Positions 51,515 through 60,470 of a stretch of DNA of 64,000 nucleotides are shown one piece after another (the stretch's first letter is position 1; the number at the start of each line of letters is the position of its first letter). Both the position numbers and the translations under genes were made by a program. Origin of the DNA: Dyadobacter pollutisoli. Its GTDB lineage: Bacteria > Bacteroidota > Bacteroidia > Cytophagales > Spirosomataceae. The notes beneath the pieces were generated by a model, which was not told the DNA's origin, did no database searches, and worked only from the letters and a program-made list of their open reading frames with translations. The stretch lies in NCBI RefSeq assembly GCF_026625565.1, contig NZ_CP112998.1:560501-624500 (forward strand), written 5' to 3'.

Positions 51515-53575
51515 TTATTTCATAAACCTGATCAACGCAATTTCGGTCAGCAAAAAGAATAGCGCGGCGTACAAAAAGTACTTCCAGAGGCTGGTACCCA
51601 TGTTCTGCTGCTGAAATGCCGTCGAAAAAGCATCGTCATCTATCCGGTCAAAAACCTGTACATTTTTTTGTCCTGAAAAAGCAGCCCGCAGTTCGTCCGG
51701 GGAGTAGTATTGCAGCCTGGATTCTGAATTGTTGTGGTTCAATGCAATGATCTGCTCCACTTTATTATCCCGCACGAGATCAAAATATCCTGCGTCCAAG
51801 CCTTCGCCCAGCTGATCGCCTTCGGGGATTTCGAGTAAAAGCTGGTTGCCGGCGATGCGCTGCAATGGAATAATCTCCACTTTGCCCCGACGCAGTTTAT
51901 AAACCGAATTGCTTTCCGAGTTGCCCATCGAAAGCACAATGGGGTTTTCGTCAAATTTGTACGAAGTCCGCTGCGCCCGTACACTGGATGCGGCAATTTT
52001 ATACATGACCGGAACAAAAATCGCATGCTGAGGTACATTACCATACTCAGGCATGAACGGTGCTGCAAACATGTAAATCTTGCCAGTACCCGAAGTAGCC
52101 TGATTGAGATAGGTTTGCCCATCCCGTAGTGCCAGTAACAATTGGCCTGCATTGGCCCAGGTCCACACGGCCGAAGCCGAAGGTAAGTTCAGGTTAATTT
52201 CCTGCCGGACCGACTCCTCGAAAACATCGCTGAAAAACGGATTGTTCCGATCAGGAGGGGCGATAGCGACGGGCGACGGGCTGGTATTGGTGAATGCTTC
52301 CAGGCCATTGATGCCTAGTCCGGAAAGAAAACGGCCGTAACTCTCACCATTAGGAGATGTGGAAGGAACGACGGCAAGACTTCCGCCTTTTCGCACAAAA
52401 TCCTGTAAATCGAGAGGCAATGAGCCTGAGAGCTGACCTACACCTTCCAGTACTACCAGATCGGCGTTTTTAATGAGGCCGGGATCTACATTCTGCGCAC
52501 TGTAACTCTGCAGTGAAAACAGACTGTCATTGGCATACACATTCTCAATGTAGTTACCAGCAAATTTCTGGCCGTAAATATGCAGGATCCTGATCAGCGG
52601 CGAAGCATTGAGGACAAAGTAATAATTGTTGTCGAATGTGACCGGAAAGTCGTCAAATGTAATCTGTCCTTTTTTGAAGCCTTTGCCTTTTAGATTGAAA
52701 TTAAATCTCGCAGTCGCACTGCCATTAGCGGGCACATTCACCGATGCCGTGGAGGCCTGCGTATTGTCCAGGCTCAGTTTAAGAACCACATTTCCTGTCT
52801 CCTGCTTGCCGGAGTTGCTGACTTTGACAAAGAGGATATTGTTTTGCAGCTCACGGATAAACGGCGTATTAAGCCATGCTGAGTCGACGAAAACATTTTT
52901 CTCAGCCTCGGCCTGTACCGGCACCAGAAAAAGCTGATTAGTACTGTCAGTCTTGATTTCAGACAGGTTGCCTACGGTACTTTTTTGAAAATCGGAGAAC
53001 CAGAAGAACTGGTTTTTGCCGGTATGAGCGTGGCGTGCCATCAGGTTTTCCTGACGTTTGTAAATCTGTTCGAGCGTTCGGGGCGTATTAGATAATCCAA
53101 TGGTAGTGAGCCGGTCACGGACTTTTTCGGCGGGATAAAGGCCTTGTTCCTGAGCCGAAAAATCGTTGGTAACGAGTTGCAGTGAGGTAGCGTTTTTGAA
53201 TATACCCAGCAGATCGCTGAGTTTGCTGGTCGCGATGTCGAGGTATCTTTTATTGTTCAGCTCACTTTCCATGCTCAGTGAATTGTCCAAATACAGGCTG
53301 GTAATGCCTCTTTTATCGACTGATAACCTGTTTTCGGCCGGGAGAAATGGCTGTGCAAATGCCAGCGCAAGACAGGCAATGGCCAGAATACGGGCAGCCA
53401 GGATCAGCCAGTGCTTGATCTGACGGATGGAGCGGGTTTTGGTTTCAACCGCTTTTAGAAATGCAACATTGGTAAAATAGACCTTTTTGGTTCGCCTGAA
53501 ATTAAATATATGAATGGCGATCGGAACAGATATAGCCAGTAAACCCCATAAAAAAGATGGAAACAGAAAACTCAT
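51515..53575 (-). CDS. BatA-domain membrane protein with VWA-like region
   Basis: The 686-residue protein opens with the BatA N-terminal module: a helix (FPSFLWGLLAISVPIAIHIF), the short basic RRTKKVYFTNVAFLK, and a second helix (LILAARILAIACLALAFAQPF). A VWA-like part from about residue 90 (RGITSLYLDNSLSMESELN carries a DxSxS-like metal site) precedes a long beta-rich periplasmic region with a DUF4350/GATase-like segment (VVLEGVGQLSG). A final membrane helix (YFLYAALFFLLTEIALIRF) ends the chain. Such proteins belong to the aerotolerance-related Bat group, here without BatB to BatE nearby, so its partner is unknown. Confidence 0.82.
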   Translation of the reverse strand: MSFLFPSFLWGLLAISVPIAIHIFNFRRTKKVYFTNVAFLKAVETKTRSIRQIKHWLILAARILAIACLALAFAQPFLPAENRLSVDKRGITSLYLDNSLSMESELNNKRYLDIATSKLSDLLGIFKNATSLQLVTNDFSAQEQGLYPAEKVRDRLTTIGLSNTPRTLEQIYKRQENLMARHAHTGKNQFFWFSDFQKSTVGNLSEIKTDSTNQLFLVPVQAEAEKNVFVDSAWLNTPFIRELQNNILFVKVSNSGKQETGNVVLKLSLDNTQASTASVNVPANGSATARFNFNLKGKGFKKGQITFDDFPVTFDNNYYFVLNASPLIRILHIYGQKFAGNYIENVYANDSLFSLQSYSAQNVDPGLIKNADLVVLEGVGQLSGSLPLDLQDFVRKGGSLAVVPSTSPNGESYGRFLSGLGINGLEAFTNTSPSPVAIAPPDRNNPFFSDVFEESVRQEINLNLPSASAVWTWANAGQLLLALRDGQTYLNQATSGTGKIYMFAAPFMPEYGNVPQHAIFVPVMYKIAASSVRAQRTSYKFDENPIVLSMGNSESNSVYKLRRGKVEIIPLQRIAGNQLLLEIPEGDQLGEGLDAGYFDLVRDNKVEQIIALNHNNSESRLQYYSPDELRAAFSGQKNVQVFDRIDDDAFSTAFQQQNMGTSLWKYFLYAALFFLLTEIALIRFMK

Positions 53576-53730
53576 TTAGTTTTGGATATTATCGTTTCAA
53601 AGGTCGGGACTGATATGGGCCTGTGAAGAGCCATTTCAATGATCAACGTAGTTAAGAAAGACAAATTACACTAAAATCTCATAACTACTTTTTATTTCAG
53701 CACCTTTCTGATATGTCAACTGGTTTTTTC

Positions 53731-53738
53731 TAACTTTG
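53731..53738 (+). promoter_or_regulatory. Candidate -7 box before the 53814 gene
   Basis: TAACTTTG matches TAnnTTTG 75 bp before the start codon. A partial -33 element (TTTCTG at 53705-53710) precedes it. Support is moderate. Confidence 0.35.
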
Positions 53739-53813
53739 CACTTCATTTTTGTGCGTCAATTCCAACATTTATATTGCGCCCGGAAAAACAGAATTGTTAA
53801 TTTAAATTGAATT

Positions 53814-54365
53814 ATGGCCAAAGTTTCGGTGAACAAACACCAGCCCGTCTATCAAATGCCTACGAACCCAGCGGCGGTCCGTACAAAAAAATACGCCTTA
53901 CCCACAAAGAAATACATTACCCTGGCCATGCGTTATTTTTTCAAAACGCAGCTTAAATGGGGACTGATCCCGTTGGCCCTGATCCTGATCAACGCCATAC
54001 TGAACCTGACCGGCGTGTATCCTAACCTCTGGATTTATATTACCGTATTTGTCGGCGCGATCCTTTACGTTTTGTTCTGGCTGATCCAGTTTACAGGTAT
54101 TACGCAGCTGGCACAGTACAAACCGATGTTTGAGAAGTTTCAATATGAAATTGACAACCGCCAGATCCTGATGAAACTGAACCAGAAGGAAGGTAGTGTT
54201 ATGAAATGGGAGCAGATCCTGGACGGCTATAAGGACAAGGATGCGTACGTGCTGGTGATCTCAAAAGGACAGTTTGTACATCTTCCATTCAATATCTTTA
54301 CTTCGGAGCACGACATTAAAGTTTTTGAAAGAATCCTCAAACAGAAGGATTTATTGAAAGCCTGA
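53814..54365 (+). CDS. YcxB-like two-helix membrane protein
   Basis: The 183-residue protein has a basic cytoplasmic lead of about 45 residues, two membrane helices (LIPLALILINAILNLTGVY and LWIYITVFVGAILYVLFWL), and a C-terminal cytoplasmic beta-rich domain of about 75 residues. The domain has QYEIDNRQILMKLNQKEGSVMKWEQI, KDAYVLVISKGQFVHLPFNIF and the ending SEHDIKVFERIL, the YcxB pattern. Its function is unknown. It is divergent from the BatA-domain gene and ends at a strong terminator. Confidence 0.72.
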   Translation: MAKVSVNKHQPVYQMPTNPAAVRTKKYALPTKKYITLAMRYFFKTQLKWGLIPLALILINAILNLTGVYPNLWIYITVFVGAILYVLFWLIQFTGITQLAQYKPMFEKFQYEIDNRQILMKLNQKEGSVMKWEQILDGYKDKDAYVLVISKGQFVHLPFNIFTSEHDIKVFERILKQKDLLKA

Positions 54366-54384
54366 AATAACATTGATTGTTATC

Positions 54385-54421
54385 AAAACGCCCGGTTTGT
54401 GATCCACAAGCCGGGCGTTTT
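54385..54421. terminator. Strong terminator between convergent genes
   Basis: AAAACGCCCGG at 54385-54395 pairs exactly with 54411-54421, and the inner bases extend the stem with a G-T pair and four more pairs around a 5-base loop. Both flanks allow a short T tract, so it can serve the plus gene ending at 54365 and the minus gene ending at 54454. Confidence 0.8.
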
Positions 54422-54453
54422 GATGTATTGAATGGAAGGCAATGCCGAGAGTA

Positions 54454-55074
54454 CTATCTTAAACGAGCCTCCTGGTGTGTTTTATCAAATTTTTTCTCGC
54501 CGGCCTTAATCTCGACAGCCAGGTGGTTGGCAGCAGGCGGTATCGGACAGTTGTACCCGTCACTGTAAGCACAATAAGGATTATATGCCTTGTTGAAGTC
54601 CAGAATGTAGGTGTTGTCCTTCAAATCAGTGGTTTTGAGATCCAGGTAACGGCCGCCACCGTAAGAGATGTTTCCGTTGGTTTTGTCTTTAAAAGGAATA
54701 AAGAGATAATCCTTGTACTTGGCAACGGCGAGCAGACTAAGGCTTCTATACACATTCAATGAATGTTTCCTTCCGTTCAGCTTGAATTTCAAGGTGCCAT
54801 ATTTTACATAGGTCTTTTTAACGCCGCTGTAAGTGGGCATTTCAAAAGATTCGCTCTTGCTTTTCTCGAATTTAGCGATCACGCGGTAAGTGGAATCTGG
54901 GTCGAAAAATTGTAGAAAAGGAAGATCTCCCTCTTTTAAAGGAGAATTGGAAGTGTGTAAAAATTCTTTCTTGTACTTATCGCGGTATTCATCGGTTTGA
55001 TCCCTAAAATTTTGGGCGCATGCGAAAGAACCGACAATAAGCAGCAGAAACAGTGTGTTAATAATGTCTTTCAT
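54454..55074 (-). CDS. DUF1684-family exported protein
   Basis: The ATG at 55072-55074 starts a signal peptide (IINTLFLLLIVGSFACAQ); a longer frame from 55197 runs through the previous gap and is rejected. The 206-residue protein has the DUF1684 pattern: DEYRDKYKKEFLHTSNSPLKE at the front, FFDPDSTYRVIAKFEKS, the central GTLKFKLNGRKHSLNVYR, LFIPFKDKTNGNISYGGGRYLDL and the C-terminal DFNKAYNPYCAYSDGYNCPIPPAAN with Cys residues. The role is unknown. It is transcribed after the lipoprotein gene, across the hairpin at 55088-55113. Confidence 0.85.
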   Translation of the reverse strand: MKDIINTLFLLLIVGSFACAQNFRDQTDEYRDKYKKEFLHTSNSPLKEGDLPFLQFFDPDSTYRVIAKFEKSKSESFEMPTYSGVKKTYVKYGTLKFKLNGRKHSLNVYRSLSLLAVAKYKDYLFIPFKDKTNGNISYGGGRYLDLKTTDLKDNTYILDFNKAYNPYCAYSDGYNCPIPPAANHLAVEIKAGEKKFDKTHQEARLR

Positions 55075-55087
55075 AGTAAACAAAAGG

Positions 55088-55113
55088 AAATCCGGTAAAA
55101 AATTACCGGATTT
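55088..55113 (-). terminator. Hairpin between the lipoprotein and DUF1684 genes
   Basis: AAATCCGGTAA at 55088-55098 pairs exactly with 55103-55113 across a 4-base loop. On the minus strand only a short T run follows, so it may attenuate rather than end transcription between the two genes. Confidence 0.5.
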
Positions 55114-55159
55114 TATTAAAAATTTTCCAGAAACCCTACTGATTAAAAATTCGTGCCAA

Positions 55160-55705
55160 TCATTGTGCCGAAACAGTGCGGATTTTTGATTCGTCAATAT
55201 TGAATTCTTTTATGACAGCATTGTAGTCATTGTAATCCACTGAACCGCTTTTACGGGCTGCGAAGTCAGCAGGAACGATTATTATCCTGAAATTTTGATT
55301 CTTGGTCCAGTCGTCTGCAAGGTTGGCCAGATTCACGGTGCCGTCCAGGAAAATAGAGAAATCCTTTTTGGTCTGGTCAAAATTATAGCTCAGGATGCCT
55401 TCATCCAAAAATGCGGTTTGCGGCAATAGCCTGAACGCTTTCACTTTTTCTCCACCTGAGGTAACATCTCCCCAATGTATATAAATTAGCACAGCATCGG
55501 ATTCCAAAACCGTCACTTTTGCATCTGCATAAGACATTGAATACAGCCATTCATTAGCAGGGGTAAAGTTTACATTAACCAGGTCAAAGGTAGTGCCTGT
55601 TACATCTATGCTTCCTCCCTCGGGTCCCTGAGGGCCTTCCGGTCCGGTACAGCCTTGAAAAAGCGCAACTAGTACCAGCAGTAGGGGAATGAGTTTTTTG
55701 TTCAT
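55160..55705 (-). CDS. Lipoprotein with short collagen-like linker
   Basis: The ATG at 55703-55705 gives 181 residues with a lipoprotein signal (MNKKLIPLLLVLVALFQGC, the lipobox Cys at residue 19). A Gly-Pro-Glu-Gly collagen-like run (GPEGPQGPEGG) follows at once, then a beta-rich region of about 140 residues with NVNFTPANEWLYSMSYADAKV and RLLPQTAFLDEGILSYNFD. Short GPxG linkers after the lipobox are common in Bacteroidota lipoproteins. No function is seen. It is upstream of the DUF1684 gene. Confidence 0.75.
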   Translation of the reverse strand: MNKKLIPLLLVLVALFQGCTGPEGPQGPEGGSIDVTGTTFDLVNVNFTPANEWLYSMSYADAKVTVLESDAVLIYIHWGDVTSGGEKVKAFRLLPQTAFLDEGILSYNFDQTKKDFSIFLDGTVNLANLADDWTKNQNFRIIIVPADFAARKSGSVDYNDYNAVIKEFNIDESKIRTVSAQ

Positions 55706-55963
55706 GTTTGTGCTAATTAAATTGAGATTTGAATGAATTTTGAAATTAGATGACAATGCAATAATAAAGTTTAAATCGGTATAGGCTATTAACTTTCGTT
55801 AACTAAATTGGCAGCCGCACCGGCATACTCTGGAACTGAGGTAAATGCTGGTTTATTGCGTATTTTAATAATATAATAATTTGCGTAGAAGAGCAATAGA
55901 TGTTACTTTTCACTCAAAACAGTCCAAAATTGAATCAAATTAAAAATTAAAAGAACCACAAAT

Positions 55964-56386
55964 ATGATCAATCGTAAAGCAACAGCAGTCTGGAAAGGAA
56001 CTGGCAAAGAAGGAACAGGAACGGTAAGCACGCAAAGCACCGTTCTGGAAAATACGCAATATTCGTTCAATACCCGTTTTGCGGAAGGTAAGGGTACCAA
56101 CCCTGAGGAACTGATCGCAGCAGCACACGCCAGCTGTTTTGCAATGAAACTGAGCTTTGAGCTGAATGCTGCCGGTTTCACTGCGGACGAATTGAATGCT
56201 ACCGCGACAGTTACATTGGATCCGGCGAAAGGTCAGGTTACGAAAAGTGCGATTGACCTGAAAGCCAAGGTTCCCGGAGTTGCCGCAGAGCAGTTCGCCG
56301 AGATCGCCGACAAAGCCAAAAAAGAATGCCCTATCTCGCAACTATTGAATGCAGAGATTACTTTGAATGCGGAGTTGGTTGGGTAG
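55964..56386 (+). CDS. OsmC-family peroxiredoxin
   Basis: The 140-residue protein is an OsmC-type hydroperoxide reductase: TAVWKGTGKEGTGTVSTQS at the start, GKGTNPEELIAAAHASCFAMKLSFEL with the first catalytic Cys, and the C-terminal KAKKECPISQLLNAEITLNAEL with the second. The two Cys form the redox pair that reduces organic hydroperoxides, usually with lipoyl or thioredoxin-like electron donors. It stands alone on the plus strand and is followed by an inverted repeat. Confidence 0.93.
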   Translation: MINRKATAVWKGTGKEGTGTVSTQSTVLENTQYSFNTRFAEGKGTNPEELIAAAHASCFAMKLSFELNAAGFTADELNATATVTLDPAKGQVTKSAIDLKAKVPGVAAEQFAEIADKAKKECPISQLLNAEITLNAELVG

Positions 56387-56403
56387 TAAAGTATTTGTCT
56401 TCC

Positions 56404-56478
56404 TGAGCGCAGTCGAAGGTCGTTACCAGCTTGGAATTACGCCTTTTGCAGTGTGCATTTGCACTTCGACTGCGCTCA
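56404..56478. repeat. Inverted repeat pair TGAGCGCAGTCGAAG
   Basis: The 15 bases at 56404-56418 are the exact inverse of 56464-56478. It lies between convergent osmC-type and hemW genes and includes about 45 bases of loop. From memory, TGAGCGCAGTCGAAG is a frequent dispersed repeat in Bacteroidota. It may end transcription of both genes as a hairpin. Confidence 0.8.
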
Positions 56479-56490
56479 GACAAGGGATTT

Positions 56491-57615
56491 CTAATCAATA
56501 AACAAATCGCTTGCGATGCGGTCGGCGAATAGTTTTCCTGACTCGGTCAGGTATAGGGATTGGGTGTCTTCCCATATCCAGCCGCTGGCTGACATTCGTT
56601 TTAAGTCCTCCGCATGAACCATGCCAAAGGTTCCTCCCGAGAGTAATTCCAGCTTTTCGCGGTTTACTCCCCATTTTGTTCTCAGGCCGGTAAGCAGGTA
56701 TTCATTAGTTTGGTCAGCCACAGACAACTGCTCCAAGGTAGCAGGAATAACATTGCCCTGGATGGCTTTCAAATACTGAGCATTATTGGACACATTATAT
56801 TCCCGGCTACCACCATTGTACGAATGCGCGCTTGGGCCGACGCCCAGGTATGGGCGCTGCTTCCAGTAGGAGCTATTATGACGGCTATACTGTCCGTTTC
56901 TTGCAAAATTGGAAATTTCGTACTGCTCGTAGCCATTCTCCGCCAGTGATTTCACCAGGATTTCAAATTGACGGGCTGCAAATTCTTCATCAATGGGCTG
57001 GATCTTCTTCTTTTTAAGCCAGCTCCCAAATGCAGTCTGAGGCTCAATGGTGAGACAGTAGGCTGAAATATGTGAAATATTTAGGTCAAAAGCCTTCTGC
57101 ATGTCTTCTCGCAAGATTGTGTGATTTTCAGCAGGAATGGCGTAAATAAGGTCAATGGAGATGTTTTGAATGCCAATATCCTGCGCGGTTCGCACACATT
57201 CAGCTGCCTCCGAAGCAGAATGAATGCGGTTCAGGAATTTTAAATGAGGCTCGTGAAATGACTGGATACCAATGCTCAACCTGTTGATCCCCGCAGCATA
57301 AAACTGCCGGAGTTTGTCGGCATTGAGATCATCAGGATTGGCCTCCAATGTGATCTCCGCATCCTTATGGACCGAGAAATGTTTGTGGATCGTTTCCAAT
57401 AGCAAACCAAGTTCGGCTTCGTCGAGCATGGACGGTGTTCCGCCTCCAAAGTATATGGTTTCAATCGCTTTTTCCGGCAGGTAATCTTTGCGCAGTATAA
57501 TCTCGGATGCAATGGCTTCCACAACAGCGCGTTTGTTGGAAGTATTGGTACTGAAATGAAAATCACAGTAATGGCAAGCCTGCCGGCAAAAAGGAATATG
57601 AAGGTATAAATGCAT
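56491..57615 (-). CDS. hemW: Radical SAM heme chaperone HemW
   Basis: The 374-residue protein has the radical SAM Cys triad at Cys10, Cys14 and Cys17 (FCRQACHYCDF) and the following IYFGGGTPSMLD. Then comes IEANPDDLN-like EANPDDLNADKLRQFYAAGINRLSIGIQSF, ISIDLIYAIPAENH and the C-terminal EYLLTGLRTKWGVN. This is HemW/YggW, a heme-binding chaperone, rather than the coproporphyrinogen oxidase HemN. Its ATG overlaps the TonB-receptor stop (TAATG at 57613-57617), so translation is coupled. Confidence 0.93.
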   Translation of the reverse strand: MHLYLHIPFCRQACHYCDFHFSTNTSNKRAVVEAIASEIILRKDYLPEKAIETIYFGGGTPSMLDEAELGLLLETIHKHFSVHKDAEITLEANPDDLNADKLRQFYAAGINRLSIGIQSFHEPHLKFLNRIHSASEAAECVRTAQDIGIQNISIDLIYAIPAENHTILREDMQKAFDLNISHISAYCLTIEPQTAFGSWLKKKKIQPIDEEFAARQFEILVKSLAENGYEQYEISNFARNGQYSRHNSSYWKQRPYLGVGPSAHSYNGGSREYNVSNNAQYLKAIQGNVIPATLEQLSVADQTNEYLLTGLRTKWGVNREKLELLSGGTFGMVHAEDLKRMSASGWIWEDTQSLYLTESGKLFADRIASDLFID

Positions 57616-59687
57616 TATTTAGAATTTTTCTGCCACTCCCAACCCACTTTCACACCGGCCCAAACATTGTTTTTCGGAGCAGCATTATAGTAACGGTTCC
57701 CGAATGCGTTAAGGTCATAGCCGAGGCTATAAATACCTGCATTCACTTTCTCGGCTGAGGCTGACAGCTCGCTGTAAAAATGTTGTCCCCAGCTTTTTTT
57801 CCAGCTAATACGGGCAATCCATTGATTATAGGCAGTATTTTTAACGGTATTGGCATCATTCAAATAAAATGAGTCGCCATGCTGATAAGTGACATATGCC
57901 GAAAGACCGTATTTGAACAATGCATCCAGGCCTGTATTCTGAGAAAAACGCGGGATTCCGGGAATCAGTTTTCCGCTGAGGTCTACGTCTGCTTGCTTAA
58001 AGTCGTCAAAGGTATATCTGGTATAAGTACCTGCATTCCAGATTTTCAGCATCACCGGTAGCCGTGGATCGGAAAGAATTTCGTAGGCAATGGTCCATTC
58101 AAGCCCTTTTTGCTTGGTTTTTCCTGCATTGATAAAATATTCAGCGCCTGCTTCGTTGGTCCTTCTTACAATGGTTTCTTTCAACCCAAAATGATATGCG
58201 CTGATCTCGCCGGTAATGCGTTTTCCGGTTCTTCTGATGCCCACTTCCACATTGGTACCTCTTTCGGCTTCCAGGTCTTTGCGAAACCCGCCGGCCGACG
58301 GACGTACTTCCTGCAAGGTAGGAGGGGAGAAGCCGCCGCTGTAAGAAGCAGTAACTGCCCAGTTTTTGGCAATGACCTTATTTGCCGCAAAACGTGGAAT
58401 GAATATGCCGTCAAACGTGCGTTGTTCTTTGCTGTAAGGAAGTGCGAAAAAGCGCTCGTACTTGTATTTGAACGTATTATAGCTCACACCAGCGCTCAGC
58501 GTAAGGTCTGTGAGCAAGACGGCTTCCAGTTGGCTAAAAACAGACAAATTGGAAGTTCTGATATCTTCAACGGTTTGCTGTTTGTCGGGCCGACCGCCAA
58601 TATTATCATAATTTCTCTGGGCTGATTTGCCGTATTGCCATTCGAAGCCGCTGGTCCAGTTGGTTTTTACATTTCCAATTTGAGACCGGTTTTGCCAGAT
58701 ATTTCTGCCGCCGATGCCATTCTCATCCCTTTTTTCATAATTGGAAATAAAAGGGTTGGCAAAGTCAGTGAATGTCGCGTAAAGGGCCGAAGACTGTGTC
58801 CAGCTGTCCGAAAGTTGCAAAACATAGTTTCCGCCAAGCATTGCCAGTTTTGTATAAATCGCCGCCTGCTGGGCCTCGCTGCCCGGTACCGTAGCGGTTG
58901 ACTGACGTGCCAGCTTTGGGTCCTTCTGATATTGGGCGATGTTGATGCCGCCCGGCGTCTGGTAATATAGATCTGAATACATCCCCAGCAACGACAGAGT
59001 GCCTTTTTCTCCAATCTTAGATGTCGAAGCAAAGCGGATCGCGTCCCTTTTCATCGCACTGTGGTCACGGTAACCGTCCTGCTCACTATGTCCGTACTGG
59101 ATAGAAATATCGCCGATCTGCAAAGTTGAATTCCTGCTCTGAAAGCCGTATTTGCCCAAACTGACACTTTGTTCGGCACGGTTTTGAAAGTCGTTCTCAG
59201 CGTGGCTTTGCAAAAGAACCACGCCGCCGGTACCCGCGCCATATAAGCTGCTTCCTGGCCCTTTGATGATCTCCATACTTTGTACTGCGCCATAATCCAG
59301 CGAGTTCAGCGGCGTGTTTCCACTGGCATCCGTGAAAGGAATGCCATTCCAGTAAAATTTAACATTACGCACACCAAAAGGGCTCCTGATCAGGCTTCCA
59401 CGGACCGAAAACCGGTAGCTGCCGGGAGAGCGTTCTTCCATTCTCACCCCAGGAAGGGTATTGACCGCATTGGTCCAGGTAGTGGCGGAAAACCTGTTCA
59501 AAGTCCTGGAACTGAGCAAACCTACCGTTGCGGTAGTAGTGAGCGGGTTAGTTTTGGACTCAAAGGCATTAATGGTGATTTCCTGCAAGTCCCGGGCTTT
59601 CAGACTGTCGCTTTGGGCCAGTGATTTTCCAGGATTAATAAAAACGGTTAAAGAAATTAAGAGGCTAGGAAGATAAAATTTGTGCAT
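57615..59687 (-). CDS. TonB-dependent outer-membrane receptor
   Basis: The ATG at 59685-59687 starts a signal peptide (MHKFYLPSLLISLTVF); a longer frame from 59819 is rejected. The 690 residues form a plug with SATTWTNAVNTLPGVRMEERSPG, RFSVRGS, VKFYWNGIPFTDASGNTPLNSL and IIKGPGSSLYGAGTGGVVLLQ, and then a 22-strand barrel. There is no carboxypeptidase-like N-domain. The plug style resembles siderophore, heme or cobalamin receptors. Coupled translation with hemW makes heme or iron uptake a reasonable guess, as inference only. Confidence 0.9.
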   Translation of the reverse strand: MHKFYLPSLLISLTVFINPGKSLAQSDSLKARDLQEITINAFESKTNPLTTTATVGLLSSRTLNRFSATTWTNAVNTLPGVRMEERSPGSYRFSVRGSLIRSPFGVRNVKFYWNGIPFTDASGNTPLNSLDYGAVQSMEIIKGPGSSLYGAGTGGVVLLQSHAENDFQNRAEQSVSLGKYGFQSRNSTLQIGDISIQYGHSEQDGYRDHSAMKRDAIRFASTSKIGEKGTLSLLGMYSDLYYQTPGGINIAQYQKDPKLARQSTATVPGSEAQQAAIYTKLAMLGGNYVLQLSDSWTQSSALYATFTDFANPFISNYEKRDENGIGGRNIWQNRSQIGNVKTNWTSGFEWQYGKSAQRNYDNIGGRPDKQQTVEDIRTSNLSVFSQLEAVLLTDLTLSAGVSYNTFKYKYERFFALPYSKEQRTFDGIFIPRFAANKVIAKNWAVTASYSGGFSPPTLQEVRPSAGGFRKDLEAERGTNVEVGIRRTGKRITGEISAYHFGLKETIVRRTNEAGAEYFINAGKTKQKGLEWTIAYEILSDPRLPVMLKIWNAGTYTRYTFDDFKQADVDLSGKLIPGIPRFSQNTGLDALFKYGLSAYVTYQHGDSFYLNDANTVKNTAYNQWIARISWKKSWGQHFYSELSASAEKVNAGIYSLGYDLNAFGNRYYNAAPKNNVWAGVKVGWEWQKNSK

Positions 59688-59946
59688 AACGAGTGAGATG
59701 GATATCAATAAAATACAAATCTGATCATAAAAGGGAAGACTGTCAAGATATATACCAGTCATAACCTGTGACATCGTGAGGTAGTTCATAACATTCCGGT
59801 GAAAACCGAAACGGATCAACCGTTTTTTTGAGCATTATTTTCTACAAAACCATTGATATCATACGCGTGGCGGCCTGGTAGGATTTTTGTAAGATGGTAT
59901 TTTGTAATGAGATTATTTATCAAATGAATTTATTAAAACCTCAAAT

Positions 59947-60405
59947 ATGAAAAAGATCACCTGGATGGTAGCTTCAATGCTAACCTTGGGAATGCTGACA
60001 TTCGCAAGCTGTTCCGAAAAGACCAAAGATTCGGCAAACGAAACGGTTGCGGAAGCAAAAAATGATATGGAAGAGAATGTCGAGGAGGCAAAAGCTGATA
60101 TAAAAGAGGCCGGCAATGATTTTGAAGCCAAAATAAAAGAGGATAAAGCATCTCTCAAAGAAGACATCGATGAGGCTGTTGCCAAGCTTGATAAGAAAAT
60201 AGAGGAAGCTGACGCTAAAATCGAAAAGGCCAGCGACAAAGAAAAAGCCAAATGGCAGGAACGGAAAAAAGAGTTGAACGACGAAAAAGAAGACCTGAAA
60301 GCATCCTGGAAGGAAGTTCAGGACGAAACCGCTGACAAGTGGGATACTTTTAAAGCTGAAACTAAGGAAAAGATAGCCAAAGCAAAGGCTGACCTGAAAG
60401 ACTAA
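59947..60405 (+). CDS. Charged coiled-coil lipoprotein
   Basis: The 152-residue protein has a lipoprotein signal (ITWMVASMLTLGMLTFASC) with the lipobox Cys near residue 22. The rest is almost wholly Lys, Glu, Asp and Ala with a regular heptad-like pattern (EEAKADIKEAGNDFEAKI, AVAKLDKKIEEADAKIEKA), so it should be one long helix or coiled coil. A homologue family cannot be named. Lipid anchoring places it in the periplasm or on the outer membrane. A strong terminator follows the stop. Confidence 0.7.
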   Translation: MKKITWMVASMLTLGMLTFASCSEKTKDSANETVAEAKNDMEENVEEAKADIKEAGNDFEAKIKEDKASLKEDIDEAVAKLDKKIEEADAKIEKASDKEKAKWQERKKELNDEKEDLKASWKEVQDETADKWDTFKAETKEKIAKAKADLKD

Positions 60406-60436
60406 GAAGAGAATTTTATTAGGGTTACGAATGATG

Positions 60437-60470
60437 AAAAAATGCTCCTCTTTTGGGGAGCATTTTTTTT
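60437..60470. terminator. Strong terminator between convergent genes
   Basis: A 12-bp stem pairs 60437-60448 with 60457-60468 and two further inner pairs close a 4-base T loop. T continues to 60470 on the plus strand. The convergent CtlX-type gene ends at 60469, so the hairpin covers its stop region too. Confidence 0.8.

Noticed and set aside
59688..59819. N-terminal extension of the TonB receptor
   Set aside because: The longer start would place 44 residues before a clean signal peptide; the ATG at 59687 gives the normal export signal.
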